DNA of 28,653 bases from Sperchopsis tessellata (GCA_033557685.1 JAWQRN010000534.1:1-28653); one strand, 5' to 3'; numbered from the stretch's first letter, positions 1 through 12,729 are shown. Notes: a model not told the origin generated them from the sequence alone. A program made the numbers and translations.

Positions 1-905
1 AGTTGTCTCAGTGTTTCTCTCTTCTTTTCTGTCCCGCCGCAGCTTATTTGTTCATCTTGGTTACACGTCCCCCAAGTTTTCTGCACACTCTGGTGTTTCC
101 CAAGGATCTATTTCAGGGTCCTTACTTTTCTTACTTTTTATTAAAGACTTAGCCGATTTCTATGATTGTTTGCTGATGATCTGAAAATCTATGCTCGTAT
201 TCATGATAATCACGATTGCTTTTCTCTCCAAGCTGATTTAGACATACTACAAATCTGGTGCGACTCCAACATCTTACATCTCAATGTCAGTAAGTGTAAA
301 GCCATGTGTTCCAAAAAATTTTCTCCTATAAATTTTCCGTACTGTATCTCTAATTTCACTCTTACCTGTTGTATCAATATCAAAGATCTTAGTGTCATAT
401 TTCATAGCCACCTTTCTTTCAACCTGCATACTATTTACTTACCCTATATTTGTTCGGTCAAAACTTGAGTACTGTTCCATTATATGGAATCCAATTTATA
501 GCAAGTATAAGCTACTCCTTGTAAACACCCAAAGAAATTTTTTTAAATATCTACATTACGTGAAACTCACATATACCCTGTTCATGGATTTCCTAATGAT
601 GCTCTTCTTGGCATGTTTCAAATGACATCATTGAAGGGCTGTCACAAGTTCATAGATGTAGTATACTTGTTCAAACTCCTTCATAATTTGGTGGATGATC
701 CCATATACATCTCAAAAATTAACTTCCACATTCCAAATATTTCCGTACATCACCACAATTTATTTGCATCATGCTCGAACCAATCTACTAAATAATTCAA
801 CCAATCAACAGGTTGTATACAACCTTCCATACCATTCAGGAATCAACTGACCTCATTTTTCTTTAACTCATCATTGAAAAACAAATTCTCCTAGCATCTG
901 ATCCA
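1..905 (+). mobile_element. Non-LTR retrotransposon (LINE), 3' part of reverse transcriptase ORF, decayed
   Basis: Frames in turn read GVSQGSISGSLLF (about 96-136, RT motif usually GVPQGSILGPLLF), FADDLKIY (about 168-189) followed by LDILQIWCDSNILHLNVSKCK, then, after frameshifts, a C-terminal region CHKFIDVVYLFKLLHNLVDDP (640 onward). Order and motifs are those of a jockey/CR1-like LINE. At least two frameshifts break it. It continues past the left edge. A T/A-rich stretch from about 905 marks the likely 3' end. It lies in the anoctamin gene, antisense to it. Confidence 0.75.
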
Positions 906-1149
906 ATTTCAATAAAATCATTGCTAATTAACTTGTTTATTTTATTTTATTTTTTTATTTCATATCATTAATACAGGTCACAAATACTAATTACTAATTT
1001 GAAAATAGGAAGTATACACCTCACACGAGTTCCGAATTAAGAAATTCCTTGACAGAGTATGGTACAAGGTGGATCAAGATACTTATGATCTTTGTTTTAA
1101 AGTTCTTCTTTGGCAGTTGTCTAATTGAGTTTGTGTGTTCTTGGATTTT

Positions 1150-1310
1150 TTGTGGTCACCCATTGACGACCGGGACTTCTAAATATCCTGTTTCCTAAAG
1201 CCGAAGTGGAAGCGTGAAACCTGAACTCCCGATGGCCAAAATTCAGAATCTGTTAGACTCTCCCTCAGTTTAAAATCTGCTCCTACCTTGAAAGATGCTG
1301 AATATCCTTT
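1150..1310 (-). mobile_element. Possible LINE ORF1 remnant
   Basis: On the minus strand one frame reads ASFKVGADFKLRESL then TDSEFWPSGVQVSRFHFG before a stop. The pattern of FKV, acidic residues and FWP-GV-V-RF resembles the C-terminal domain of ORF1 proteins of insect LINEs. It is too short to be sure. No exon of the anoctamin was found here. Confidence 0.3.
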
Positions 1311-1465
1311 TGTTTGTATGTACATATAATTAAGACAAATACTGTAATATACTATGAAAATTATGTAATTGCCTACTCTATAAATGGACTTCTGTCTGTA
1401 GAGTAGCTGAATGTAATAGAATCATTTAAAGTTAACTTAATACAATTAAATTACTTTTTACTTAC

Positions 1466-4400
1466 AAGGAGCATCACAACCGAAAAACTAAAGATGGTGG
1501 CCGGCACCTTCATTCTCCAAAATGGCACATGCGGTTCCATAGTGTTGGTAACTACATTCACTTCAGTTTTTTTAATATGCGATAGTCTTGCTAAGTACTG
1601 GGGTCTTGGATGTTCTTCTTGGATATCAAAACCAGTTAAATCCCACCTGTGTGTGATTTCAGCGGAATACCTCTTCCATAGTTCCAAGAAAAGTGTTGCT
1701 AAAGCGACAAAAATAGCATAAGCTCGCTGTGATTTCTTTAAATTAAATATTAGGAGTACCCAAAAACATTTTTGTATATATTTCTTTTCGCATATTCTAA
1801 TCCACCTTTTGAGTTAAATGGAAAAATGACTTAAGATAACTAAACTTGAAGTCAATCAAAATTTGACTATTCAACACCTAAAGGACAATTTAAGAAATGT
1901 TAAAGTTAAACACACATGGATTTACAGTGTTTGCTTTGGATACCCCAATTTTTTTTTAAACTAAGAAAAAACATGCTTTTTAATAAAAAAAATAAGATTA
2001 ACTTAGTGATGGACAGAAGATAAACTACCACCACAAAAAATAAGAAATATACAAACAATAAAATTAGTACAAAAAATCAATTTGCGGACAAACCAGAGAG
2101 AAAACTTCAAATAATTGTTAATAAGGTTTCGTGCACTATTGTAAAGAACATTTCCAAGGTTAAAATGAAAATATTCGTATGGTTAGTAACAAAATCTACG
2201 CAATTAATGACAAACGTATATCTTACCCCAGAATGACATAAATATGGCAAAGAACACAGTGGTTGCATTGTCAAAGAGGTAGGTAATTCTAGCATGCACG
2301 CAGGTTTCGTTTAAATGCCAATAATCACACCAGTGGTCACAGAGTGGACACATTTTTAAATCGGAGTGGCATATATCTTCGCTGCATGCGTTGAAAAAGA
2401 AAAAAAGTAAAATGAACATCATGCATAGCTATAAAAGAGTAATTAACACATGTATAATTTTATTTTATTCCTAATCTAGAGGGAATGGTTTTGCCAATAA
2501 AACAATACATTTATTTTTCTACTTAACCTCCATCTGTATTTTAGATTTTGGAAGATCATGTATCCAATGCAACTCATACAAAGGATGAACAAAAAGGCAG
2601 ACAAAAGGCATTCTATTTCAAGCATACTCTCTCCTCTCCTACAATGTAGAGTAATGGAAAAATAAAAAAACATCAAGACATTGGCAGGAGGGTTTCCTTG
2701 CTAAATATAAGCGAGGCAGTGTCACTTCTTGATAGAACAAGTAAGACAAAGAATGGAATTTTAGTTGATGGCCGTCAACATCCTTTGAGGACAAGCACTT
2801 AAAGAATTCCATAAAATACAAATTTTTTTTTAATCCAAACCACTTCTTCACGGCTTTTACGGATTTTAACTTTTTTTCGATAGATGATATTCAGCCGCAG
2901 TACTAAGATTAAGTAATGTTTCTGTAATCAAGTTGATATTTTTGGTTCATCTTACAATCGAACAAGCTTTCGAATATGTTATGTGGCATCTAATTAGATT
3001 CTAATGCACTATGAACAAACAAATAAAGGTGGTATAAAATAAATAACTATTACTGATTTTTTCTACAACATTTAGCTTTGTCACTGAATAAAACATATTG
3101 TAAAATGTAATAAGTAATTTATTATTTCAAAAATTGATTAAATCAAATTTCGTACAAGTCCAAGTTATTATAATAAATACAGAAATCGAACATGCATTGA
3201 AAAATATAGGAACAAGTCGAAATTGCAATGGACACCGTGTATCTGTAGTTAAGATGTCATCGGCACTGCTTTGTTAGTAATTAGCTGTATCCAATGTACG
3301 AATACATATTTGATTTCTTGTATAAATGTTTTAAGGTCTTGATGTAGCATATTATGAGAGGTAATGCAATGTTTTAATGTTGAAATTAAAAATTATTACA
3401 CTAATTTTAATATTAATCTACACGAAATAGCTATTTCCGCATAAATAAAAGAATTTTTGCAAAAATGGCATCTGTTCATGGAATCGATTATCAATCGAAA
3501 AATTTCTTGTGACCTTAAAGGTTGTTCTTTTACGTGCGCCAATTTGAAACATGGCTTCTGGTATGTGTATACCCATAATACTCCTTGGAATGTTTTTGTA
3601 CTCTTTCTAGCTCGAATTACCTTGTGTGTTCTTTCAGCGTAGCTATCTGCCACGAGAAAGTTGTTGGACTTTAATACTAATTAAGAGATTGAAAATATAT
3701 GATATGAAGATTTTATATAATCCACAAACCCCATTCATTGGGAACTGAGAGTAACTCACACAGCTTTTTTTTTGTAAAATGACCTTGGGCAGTTTGAGTG
3801 AAGAATAAATATTATATTGAATGATGTGTAACATAACAAGCCTAACTCCAAATGGTGCAATGATCAGTACAAAAAATTATACCGTCTCACATATTTTAAA
3901 CAGTTGGCAGGTATCTGAATTTAAACTCAAAAATATGGTAGATCATACGAATATGATTTGGTTTTTTGAAAAAAAAAAAAATGTTTACTTAGTGGTAAAC
4001 TCACCTTGGTTTATTGTCATACAAAGTTATCCAGGAGTAAGCAAAACAAGCTAATCCTACAATAGCTGCTGGTATCAACATATGTGTGTAAAACCCTAGC
4101 CAAGCAAAATATAGTGCGATTTTTACTCCAAAATATTCTTTTACATAGTCTAATGGTTGATATCTGTACCATTTTCTAATAGCTGTCCATTCCTTATACA
4201 ATAGTTGCCTCATTGAACCAGGTCTTCTTAAATCACCCTGCAGAAAACAACAAAAAATCTAAATTTAATAAAAACTGACACAAAGCGCAGATACATAATT
4301 GCGAAAAAAAAAAAAAACTGTCAAAATCAGATTTATTTTAAATTTTTTAAATATTTAAATAGTTGAGGTTATAAAATACATATTTAAAATAAATGTATTT

Positions 4401-7400
4401 GTCTGAACTTACATCATGTAGTGGATATGCCGCCGTATACACTTTTTCATTCAGTAGCCTCTCAATTCCAAAACCAAAGTCATCAGAGGCAATCACACTA
4501 AATCGTTTTCGATCTAAAATGAACTGTACTATTCTTGAACGGATTGCAGGTGTAAAAAAACATGGCGAGTCAACATCAAACCTAAAAAATAACAATAAAA
4601 ATAAATTTTTACAATTTGAACAGCCACCTTAAACATTCAAGATTAGTATTAAAGATTACAACATTTTTGTTTATATTATTTTATAAACAAAAAATCATTT
4701 AGTACTTACAAGTACTCGCGATCCCTGCTATAGATGGCAGTGAATCTTTGACCTTTTTCAGGAAATTTGTCTTTATCGACTAGAACCCAATCTCTAATTC
4801 TTTGCCATTGTGAATTGAAGCCATCTAGGATAAAATTAGTTCTATGATGCATAATATCAAGACCTGGAAGCTATAATGAGCAAATTAACACTAGTTTAAA
4901 AAAAATATTACAAATTTGCCAAAGCAAAGTATCTAAAGTCTTTAAGTTACCACCAAGCTATTTCAGAAAAAAAAAAACAGTTGTAAGATTTATGATTAAA
5001 TATATTTAAAAAAAAGATCATCAAAAATTTGTTGCGTTTCAATTTCTTTTTCAAAGATTAGTGTGTTATTATAAAGTACATTAATGTAACAGAAGTTAAA
5101 AATATAACTAAAATCACAAAATATTAGAAGTAATTAGTATTTCAGACAATTGCTTGAAGAAAAAAACCAACCCAGTGTATTTTATCAAAAATATTATACC
5201 TTTTGTCTTAAATAAGCCGCAGCGTTATACAAACGACTATGTCGAAATTCTCTAGGCAATTTACACAATTCCTGTATTAAAATAAAATAAAAATAATCAT
5301 TGAATGTTTAGAAGTACGTACGCATGTATTACTATGTTTAACCTGACATTTTCTGTTGACTTGAATAACAATTCTTTAAGTCAATTTCCGAATGCAATTT
5401 ACATATATTCACGTTCTGTATGATTGATTTATATTCATTAAATTCACTATAAAACGACTTGCGGGGACAAAAACTAATGCAACATGAACTTAATTCCGTC
5501 AGATTTCCGCGTGATTTTCAAGTAACAACAAATAGATAAACAAACATGCTCATGGTGCAAAACTCTTTAAAGTAGTCCACTTTAAATGAAGCGGGGAAAC
5601 ATATTCTATGAAAAAAATAAAAATATTGCGAAATGTAACTGAATTTGTTAGTACTGCAACTAAATAAATTTGTATCAGGTTGGCAAACATCTTTTAATAT
5701 TACTTTGAAATTTAAATATACGTAGACGATGCACATACAAAGTACATGCTAATATTTCAGAAAAAGCCTTAGAAAATCTAAGAAATTTTGGAGCATTTTT
5801 ATAAATTGCTTATTCTTTAATGAAAAGTATACAATGTACAATTGACGAAATCATAATTAAACAGAAAATACTCATTCAATCAAAATTTTTAACTTACCTC
5901 TCTCATAGGCATTCGTAACTTTAAAATCTCACTGTATCTCCGCAAAACTTCTTTAGGAACGTGTATCTGGAAAAGAAGTAAGGTTGTGGAATCTCATCAC
6001 AAAATGTAAATGATATTAAAATGTGCAATTTGCAATAGGTACCTTAATAAAATTAAGCCCATTACTTTCTGGATCTTCATACTCCAGTTGTAAACCTTCT
6101 TTTTGGAGATTCTTCTCAAAAATGTCTCTTCTCTTTCGAGCTACTTGTGTTACCGCCATTTCCTCTAAAGAATCCCAGACTAGAACAAAATCCACAGTGC
6201 TCTTTCCATCGTTAAAATAAATTCTATGCTGGGGACACTGAACGTGGCACACGTTCGCTTTCCCAGAATTAAGTTGACTAGAATCGTTGCAATTAGGAAG
6301 ATCCTCTGTAGAGGCCATTTTCATGTTATGAGTATTTACAATTATTCTCGTTGTTGGAGTAGGAGTTGATGTTGGAGTCTCCACCATATCTCTGAAGGAA
6401 AAAAAAAACACTCTAATAAAAAAATATTAGTTTTAGATACTAGTGTACAATAATTGAATAAGATCGCTTTCCTTTAAAACATGTCTCTTACATCAGGGGA
6501 GAAACATTGGTACTTTCCTGGGTTGACGCATTATTGTATAATTAACAAATAATAAAAAGTTAGATGTTTAAACAAGTCTTCGACAAGAATGGAAATGCAG
6601 TGATGGAGGGCAAATGAATCATGGAGAGGAGGGGGGAATATTTTGTAGAACTTCTAGGAAATGCAAATATTGAATACCATAAACAGAAAGAGCAGGATTG
6701 GGAGGACTGTGATGTGTAGGATGGCGAGGAAATATCAAGGAAGAGTTTCTGAGGGCGTTGAGATCGATTAAGATGGGAAAGGCTGTGCTGCAAGACCAGT
6801 TAACACCAGAAATGATCAAGTACATGAGAGAATCAGGGAATAGATTGTTTTCGCATTGACATGGATGTATCGAAGGTTGCCGAGGGACTGGAGGACGGCG
6901 ATTTTCCTGCCATTATTTATGAAGGGTGATATCAGAAGGTCTGAGAACTATAGAGGAATATCACTTCTGTGTGCCAGGGAAGGGTATGAAAAGATACTAA
7001 CAAACAAACTCAGTGAAAGACTGGAAGCACAAATGGAGGATGAACAGACCAGTTTCCGGACAGGTAGGGGCACACAAGATCTCATCTTCGTATTGAGGCA
7101 GATCCAGGAGAAGGTACTGAAACATGATAAGGAGGGGTTTATATGCTTCTTGGACCTGGAGAAGGCTTTTCATAGAATTAGATGGGTGGATGTGTTGGAG
7201 GTGCTGACACGAAGGGGAGTGAAGGGCAATCTATTAGAAGCTGTACGAAGCATATATAGGGCTAGGCATGGCGGAACACTGAGCCCTTTGCTTTTTATAG
7301 TGCTCCTGGATGATGCGCTAAAGAGGTGTAAAGTAGAATTGAAGCAGCTGCATGTGGGGTATAAAAACTTGTGACATGTGGGGATTGCGGTGGGTGCGTT

Positions 7401-10400
7401 TGCAGGTGACTTGGTAGTGTAAGCAGGGTCCGAAAGTACCTTACAATGGAATGTTAATGAACTGGATAGGGATCTGAGAGCAAGAAATATGATGGTGAAT
7501 GTTACAAAGATGAAGGTAGTGTTAGTGGCAAAATCGAGGAGACAGATGGAGGTGACGATAGACAACCAAATGCTGGAGCAGGTGCTATCATTTAAATATC
7601 TAGAATCTGAAATAGTTAGATAAATCAGATGTTTGCAAGGAAAGAATCCTGAAAAACTAAAGCACTGTGCAGTACATGTTGTTAATTTATAATACACGAT
7701 TATAGAAATTTATTTAAGTTTTTATTTTTTTATTATTTCAGTAATAAAAGCATACTAATTCTATTTAAGTTCATGTTTATTATCAATAATATACGATTTA
7801 ATCATTGGCACACCTATATGTTACTCTTCAGAATCTATAAATTTATGAACATAGTTAATATCATCTCCATGATTAGCTATGTTTCTTGCCTCTCTCTTCA
7901 TTCTGCTCTCCTCTTTCTTGTTACTCCCAGATAATTGAAAAAGTCTCGATCCCATTTATCTGTCAGGTGTTGTCTAGGTCTTGTCTAGTGTCTTGGAGTC
8001 CAGAACCCAATTTCTGTAGACCATCTTTTATCCGACTTACTGTACAAGTGACTACCCAAATTCCATTTTTACTTTGACAGTTTCATGAACATTCATGTCT
8101 TTTGTCTGTTGTCGAATCACACCCCATTCTGTCACGAATAATTATCCACATATTGTAAGTTTTCTGAAGTTTTTCAGTTATAGCATGATTGAAGGTCTAT
8201 GTCTCTCCTGCAGATGTCAAATGAGCAACTACATGGATTAATTTTTGTTTTAGTTTGAAACCCATAGGTAGATTGATTTAAATACATGTTTAAGGCGGTC
8301 AATGAAGTTCCGAGCAAGTTTATATCTTTTCAAAATGTGCTGAAATTTCAATCCATGGTTATTGCATGTTCTAGATAAGTGTGTATATTAACAACCTCAA
8401 GCTGTTATTCTCGATGTGTATATTTGAGTCCTGCAGCACTTTTAAAATGATGTTAATACGTTCATAAAGACTTTGTATGCTGCATACAGTACAATGGCTA
8501 CATACTGTCTTATGGGGTGGATGTTAATATAGTGTCCCAAAAAACTGTACACACATTTTGAAGGGTTATAAATTCAATGTTTATTATGCACAATTTAAGG
8601 GTGCATTTTCCCTCAATAGCTGTCTTTAATTAATTGTTGCCGGTTTTTGAAGTGTCACCATAAAAAGAGGTGTGTACACATATTTAATGCTACTTCTTCA
8701 ACCAAATCATTTGTCAGATTTTTATTAAGATAGGCCTTCATACCTTAATAGTAGTGGGTAGGTGTTCCATCTTGCTGAAATTTCGCCCCCCTTTCTCACC
8801 AAACACTGTTCGAATATGTGGCATGACGTATTTCTGCAGTAAGTTTCGATAGTAAAACTGTGTAAAAAAAATACTTATCTATTTTACATAAAAATGAAGT
8901 TATCATCATGTATGTATAAAAATGCTAGCATGACTAAGAATGACTGTGAAAAAGAGTATAAAGTTACTTTTGGGACATAGGTAATTCCCATATAATATTA
9001 TTCTTTTGCAAATATTTGCTCTATTAATTATTTTAAGGTAAAATAGTAAAGAGATAATTTGTTGAGAATTAAAAACTATGCACAGGGAGACTTTTACTTT
9101 TTCCATTGATCAATTCAGTAAAATGCCAGATTGCTTTCATCTGAGCAGAAACAAAACAAACTTTGTTTTTTTCTGAGGATATGAGAAAAAGAATAGATTA
9201 AGCGCAGAAGGGAAATACATAAAGAAAAGGGTTGTTAATTTGCATTTTCCTAATCACAGATTTACAATAAAAAAGTCATATAAAGAACAAACATTTTGTT
9301 CAAAACTTTTAGAAAATATAATAAACTTGCACACTTCATAACTATACGAATGGTGTATTCTGTTGGAAACTGTGTGACGCACTTTTTAAAAAACCTTTTG
9401 GAACATAAAAACAAATGTTTTCAAACTATTTATGTATAAATTAGAAACTCACCCAGAAGGATGAATAAAGATATTCCTATTGTTAGAATCACAAGAATAA
9501 ACCTTTTTGTTAGCAAAAAACATAATGCACAAATTTTTCTGCCACCAACACAAAACTTTAAAAATATATTTAAACAAGTTTCTTTAAGAAAAATCACCTT
9601 TTTTTAAAACGAAAATAGTTATAAATAACAGTTAAAGCATTCACATTAAACTTTGGAAAAATAACAAGCCAACTATCAAACATAGGGCTGGTGTTTTCAG
9701 TATTTGGCAAACAAAAGAAAGTGTGTTCAATGTACATAAATTAGTTTGCATGTTGACATGGATTCTATTGGGTATTAAGTGAGCACATATGCTGGCACCA
9801 CCCTGTTTTCATCGTTACCTATACCACAGGGACTATCTCTTTACATAAAAGTAATTATGTTAAGTACCTAGAAACACATTTTTCCTTTTAGCTTGTTGAC
9901 TGACAATATAACAAGTAGCAAACAAATAAATATATTAGGTAAACATATTACTTATCAGAAGGTAAAGGTAAGTAAGGATTATTTAGCTTTTGATATGTAC
10001 ATTAATCACTATTAAATTACAATTATTACTTAAACATTTTATTATGATTTAATTTTTGTGCCAACATTTTTTTATTGATTTTTGTTATCATATGTAAAGT
10101 TATGTTATCTCTCGGCTTCAAGAAGATTAATTTCTTTGAATTTTCCACTTTTGCAAATTCACTAGCCCTATGACCTTAGTTTGGCTTCCTATCCATGCAC
10201 AGCACTTTCTATCTTTAATTCTTAAACCCATTATATATCTCTCTATACTTCTTTGCATTGTTTGAATCTTCTGAAAATGCAAGGACTTTAACGCCCATGT
10301 CAGCATAGGCAAAACACACAGATCAAAGACCATATATTTTAAACACTGAAAGTATCTATGAAAAGTTGCTTAGATGTCCAGCTGCACCCCATGCAAGGTT

Positions 10401-12287
10401 TGCCCTTCGTGCTATCTCCATCTATTATTACGAGTTGGCCCAAGTACACGTATGATGTTACAGTTTCGATTAGCGTGTCCTCGATGTACAAATTGGCTCG
10501 CATAACTAGCTTATTGAGCATTCCTTTCGTTTTACTTAGATTCATTATAAGACCTACAGTTTAATTTCAGAATTCAGATAAACCATTTTTTCTTGGAGCT
10601 CCTCGATAGTGTATGCAAATAACACAATTATCTACAAATATCGGTTAAGATACTTTTCTTTCACTTTTGTTCCCAATCTAGTTCTTGAAACATATACTCT
10701 AAACTCTATAAGTTTAATCCACTGTTGCAAGGGACATTTTCGAATGTAGTCAATGCACTTACATAGGCATGGAATGGAGTGTAAGGCAATTCGTAATTAT
10801 TTTGGTAAGGATTTTATACGTCACAGATGTTAGACTGATTGGACGATAATTTTTCAGGTTTAGCCTTTTTTGTGGTTTAAAATAATTGTTGCATTGCTTC
10901 AAGATACTGATACCACTTTTGTTTCTTCACATAATATATGCAGTTTTGTCAGAACTATGTAAATCTCATCTCCTGAAATTTTTAATATGTGGACCGTGAT
11001 TCCGTCTTCTCCTGGTGCTTTTCTAACTCTTCCTTTATTCGCATTTTAATGATCTTTGAAAATTCCAAATATTTTATATTCTCCCATTTTCTCAAAACTT
11101 TACCTTTTAATCCTCTATGCTGCATTTGTAGGGATTTAGTCTATTCTGAGATTTTTTCCTGTGTATCATTGGCATCTGGCTATGCCTATTATATATATTA
11201 TGGCACATGCACAGAAGAAATTTAGAAGTAAAGGGTCCGCCACAGATCCGATATTCGTTGTAAAACAAGCACAACCGAATTTCTATGAGCACAAAGACGC
11301 TGTACACAATCTGTTTTGAGTTTAAACAGGTGCATAACTCGATAGGAATAAACTTTACAGAGCATTGGAAGATCTAGAAATATTAAGCAAAATTATACGC
11401 ATGTCAAAATTGACCCTAGAGAACAGATAGTATTGTAAGAACGTAAGGCCATACAACAAGTCCATTCAGAGTAAGCAGAGGAACTACGGAGGGTAATAAG
11501 AGAGTTACACTAGCAAAGAAAATGGAGATGGCTGATGTTATGGAAGCTGAAGACAATAATTGTTTGACGGTTGAAACAGAACAAGAGAAAGAACTCAAAT
11601 TTGAGACAGTAGAGAACTTTATCTACCTTGAGAGAACGCTAACATACTAGAAAAGTAAGAGAAAATAAGACTGCAGGAGGACTGGTGCATGTGCTAAAGC
11701 AAAATGAATATCCCGAAGAACATAAATTAGAATTTATAAGACTATATACGATTACATTTAAAATAGGCTCAACTTAATTGAAGTTTATAAAAACATCTAT
11801 TTCCATGGTATATAGTAGAATGCATATGTAAGACATCTCTCCTCACCAAAATATATGTAAGTATATATTGGGAATTAATTCACAATGACATGGAAAACCA
11901 AGGTTTCCAATAAAAAAATTGTACTCACCGATTGGTATCCATTTCAGAATCTAAGTTATCACCATTTTGGTAAAGACTAACAACTGACATTGCTGATATG
12001 TCTGGATGGGGTTCTGAATCCGTTAGGCTGGACCATTTCACAGAATTAGGCTCATTTTTATTATAGCTTAGCAAATAAGGTGGTAGGGAATTCTGTGTGT
12101 CTTTATCAAGCTTATTCGTAACGCAGATCGATAGCTTCTTGTTTTTGTGCTTCTTATTCTTGCTAGAAGACTGACGGTTTGGAATAATACTAGGAACAGA
12201 ACTTGTGCGCAATAATGGACATGTTGTATCCGTAGTAGTTGTGGAGGTATCATTAGTGTCTCCATCTCTAAAATCTTCTGATGACAT
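1466..12287 (-). CDS. Anoctamin (TMEM16), ANO1/ANO2-like; N-terminal 608 residues, 3' end outside the window
   Basis: Exons, minus strand: 12287-11929 (from ATG; acceptor at 12298), 6391-6043, 5966-5898, 5271-5200, 4870-4710, 4581-4413, 4237-4005, 2381-2227, 1722-1466. All are GT-AG and in phase. Residues 1-150 are Ser/Thr/Asn-rich and look disordered. The anoctamin dimerisation domain follows (about 170-390: YFNDGKSTVDFVLVW, then AAYPLHDGD). TM1 is about 433-463 (KIALYFAWLGFYTHMLIPAA). A Cys-rich extracellular loop has CPLCDHWCDYW and a sequon LNET. TM2 is LFDNATTVFFAIFMSFWA. RWDLTGF and EEHPRPQY resemble ANO1/2 most. Anoctamins are Ca2+-activated chloride channels or lipid scramblases; the Ca2+-binding TM6-TM8 part lies beyond base 1, so channel or scramblase cannot be decided. 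Subdued orthology is possible but unproven. The last donor (CTCCTT|GTAAGT) leads off the left edge. Confidence 0.9.
2382..4004. other. Anoctamin intron 7, nothing recognised
   Basis: A 1.6 kb intron between the TM1 exon and the Cys-rich loop exon. I looked for a missed exon; the phase and the family alignment leave no gap. An open reading frame near 3396-3653 (minus) has no recognisable domain. The sequence is AT-rich, without a transposon I can name. Confidence 0.4.
6590..7640 (+). mobile_element. RTE-like LINE fragment (reverse transcriptase), decayed
   Basis: Successive frames give RRGEYFVELLG (about 6630), the stretch WRTAIFLPLFMKGD..SENYRGISLL (6890-6970), FRTGRGTQDLIFVLRQIQEK, CFLDLEKAFHRIRW (7145-7190), GGTLSPLLFIVLLDD (7270-7320), FAGDLVV (about 7398, the FADD box with Asp to Gly), and a FKYLESEIV segment near 7590. 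This order matches RTE-type endonuclease/reverse transcriptase proteins. The changed FADD box and several stops make it inactive. It lies in anoctamin intron 1, antisense to the gene. Confidence 0.8.
7650..8525. other. Anoctamin intron 1 segment between transposon pieces
   Basis: No gene recognised. Around 7850-8110 a minus-strand reading (PRQHLTDKWDRDFFNYLG) vaguely resembles the C-terminal tail of RTE-like proteins, which end in an Arg/Pro-rich, Trp-containing motif, but the match is weak. The rest is AT-rich and featureless. Confidence 0.3.
8531..8979 (-). mobile_element. Tc1/mariner-type transposon, internally deleted, with candidate terminal inverted repeats
   Basis: A minus-strand reading gives LQKYVMPHIRTVFGEKGG, then after a frameshift FQQDGTPTHYY (about 8757-8776), the usual surroundings of the second catalytic Asp in IS630/Tc1/mariner transposases, then MKAYLNKNLTNDL. 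The N-terminal half is missing. At the left end AGTGTCCCAAAAAACTGTAC (8531-8550) is mirrored at the right by GTATAAAGTTACTTTTGGGACATA (8956-8979), similar except for a 2-base insertion and a few changes, with TA at both ends. This suggests a roughly 450-bp deletion derivative. Confidence 0.55.
8985..10090. other. Anoctamin intron 1 segment, nothing recognised
   Basis: AT-rich sequence of about 1.1 kb. No coding similarity, terminal repeats or RNA gene noticed on either strand. Confidence 0.35.
10100..11130 (-). mobile_element. RTE-like LINE fragment in the minus orientation, decayed
   Basis: Reading the minus strand from right to left: RKAPGEDGITVHILK (about 11020), LNLKNYRPISLTSVTYKILTK (about 10860-10795), IEELQEKMVYLN then MNLSKTKGMLNKL (10620-10500), VTSYVYLGQLVIIDGD (about 10450), VFDLCVLPMLTWALKSL (about 10330) and TMQRSIERYIMGLRIKDR (about 10260-10210). 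The order APGEDG, NYRPISL, MNLSKTK, YVYLG and the ERYIMG tail is typical of RTE-type ORF2. The central catalytic part is lost or scrambled. It is sense with respect to the host anoctamin. Confidence 0.75.
11330..11760 (+). mobile_element. RTE-like LINE 3' fragment in the plus orientation
   Basis: Broken frames give LEDLEILSKIIRMSKLTLENR (11365 onward), and KELKFETVENFIYLERTLTY (about 11590-11648), equivalent to the FETVDSFIYLGS block of RTE-type ORF2, followed by IRIYKTIYDYI. Several stops interrupt it. It lies next to the minus-strand RTE piece, close to a tail-to-tail or head-to-head arrangement. Confidence 0.6.
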
Positions 12288-12297
12288 TCCTTGTACA
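11929..12297 (-). other. First seen anoctamin exon with probable start codon
   Basis: Acceptor TATTTCAG at 12298 opens this exon, so at least one upstream, probably non-coding, exon exists. The first in-frame ATG is at 12287 with G at -3. The few codons upstream of it have no stop, so an earlier start in an unseen exon cannot be excluded. The encoded segment (120 aa) has a Thr run, a basic patch (SSKNKKHKNKKLS) and many Ser and Asn. It looks like an unstructured cytosolic N-terminus and is poorly conserved as far as I can tell. It is joined to exon 2 across a 5.5 kb transposon-filled intron; the junction codon CG|A encodes Arg. Confidence 0.7.
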
Positions 12298-12439
12298 CTG
12301 AAATAGAAAAAGACAGCAACTATTTAAAAATGTCTAATGTAAGTAAATGTAAATATGTACTTATATATCTCATGATATTTGTCTGAACTTGATCTTTACG
12401 ACTGTTATGTATTCAAAGGTATTGCTTTTATTATAGAAA

Positions 12440-12725
12440 CTATACCAAGTGCCCTGTGAGTTTTGGTGCATAGGAATTTGTAGTGTAGAGTAGTACTATT
12501 ATCATCCTGGCTATGAAAGATAACACATAACTCCCTACTATATTCACACATTTATTCCATCTTTTTATGCATTATCCCATACCCTTAAAGAAAATTCTTT
12601 AGCAAAGTATTGTTCAACCAAATTTTTCACTGATTCATCAGATTTTCTGAGATGCTTTTTCAAATTTTTTAATTCAAACTAAGTGTGATGGAGCAGAGTC
12701 AGATATATAAGGTGAATACCAATTC
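12440..12725 (-). mobile_element. mariner-like transposase C-terminal remnant
   Basis: The minus strand reads YSPYISDSAPSH (near 12718, consensus YSPDLAPSDYHLF), then LKKFEKASQK-type and FFKGMG..IKRWNKCVNIVGSYV (ending about 12525), matching the mariner C-terminal block with RW-KC----GDYV. The Asp of YSPD is replaced and stops are present. It sits between the nan 3' end and the first seen anoctamin exon, so it could lie in the anoctamin 5' flank or first intron. Confidence 0.6.
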
Positions 12726-12729
12726 ACAC

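Noticed and set aside
1494..1721. Plus-strand open frame of 75 codons
   Set aside because: It is the antisense shadow of the last anoctamin exon in the window.
3396..3653. Minus-strand open frame of 85 codons in anoctamin intron 7
   Set aside because: No family signature, no fitting splice phase, and the anoctamin alignment has no gap here. Treated as chance.
7170..7697. Minus-strand 175-codon open frame
   Set aside because: Antisense shadow of the RTE-like reverse transcriptase; its composition is low-complexity and unlike any family I know.
12068..12319. Minus-strand frame beginning MLSFSISVYKECHQ
   Set aside because: It overlaps the first anoctamin exon in another frame and reads through the splice acceptor; the frame joining in phase to exon 2 is the other one.
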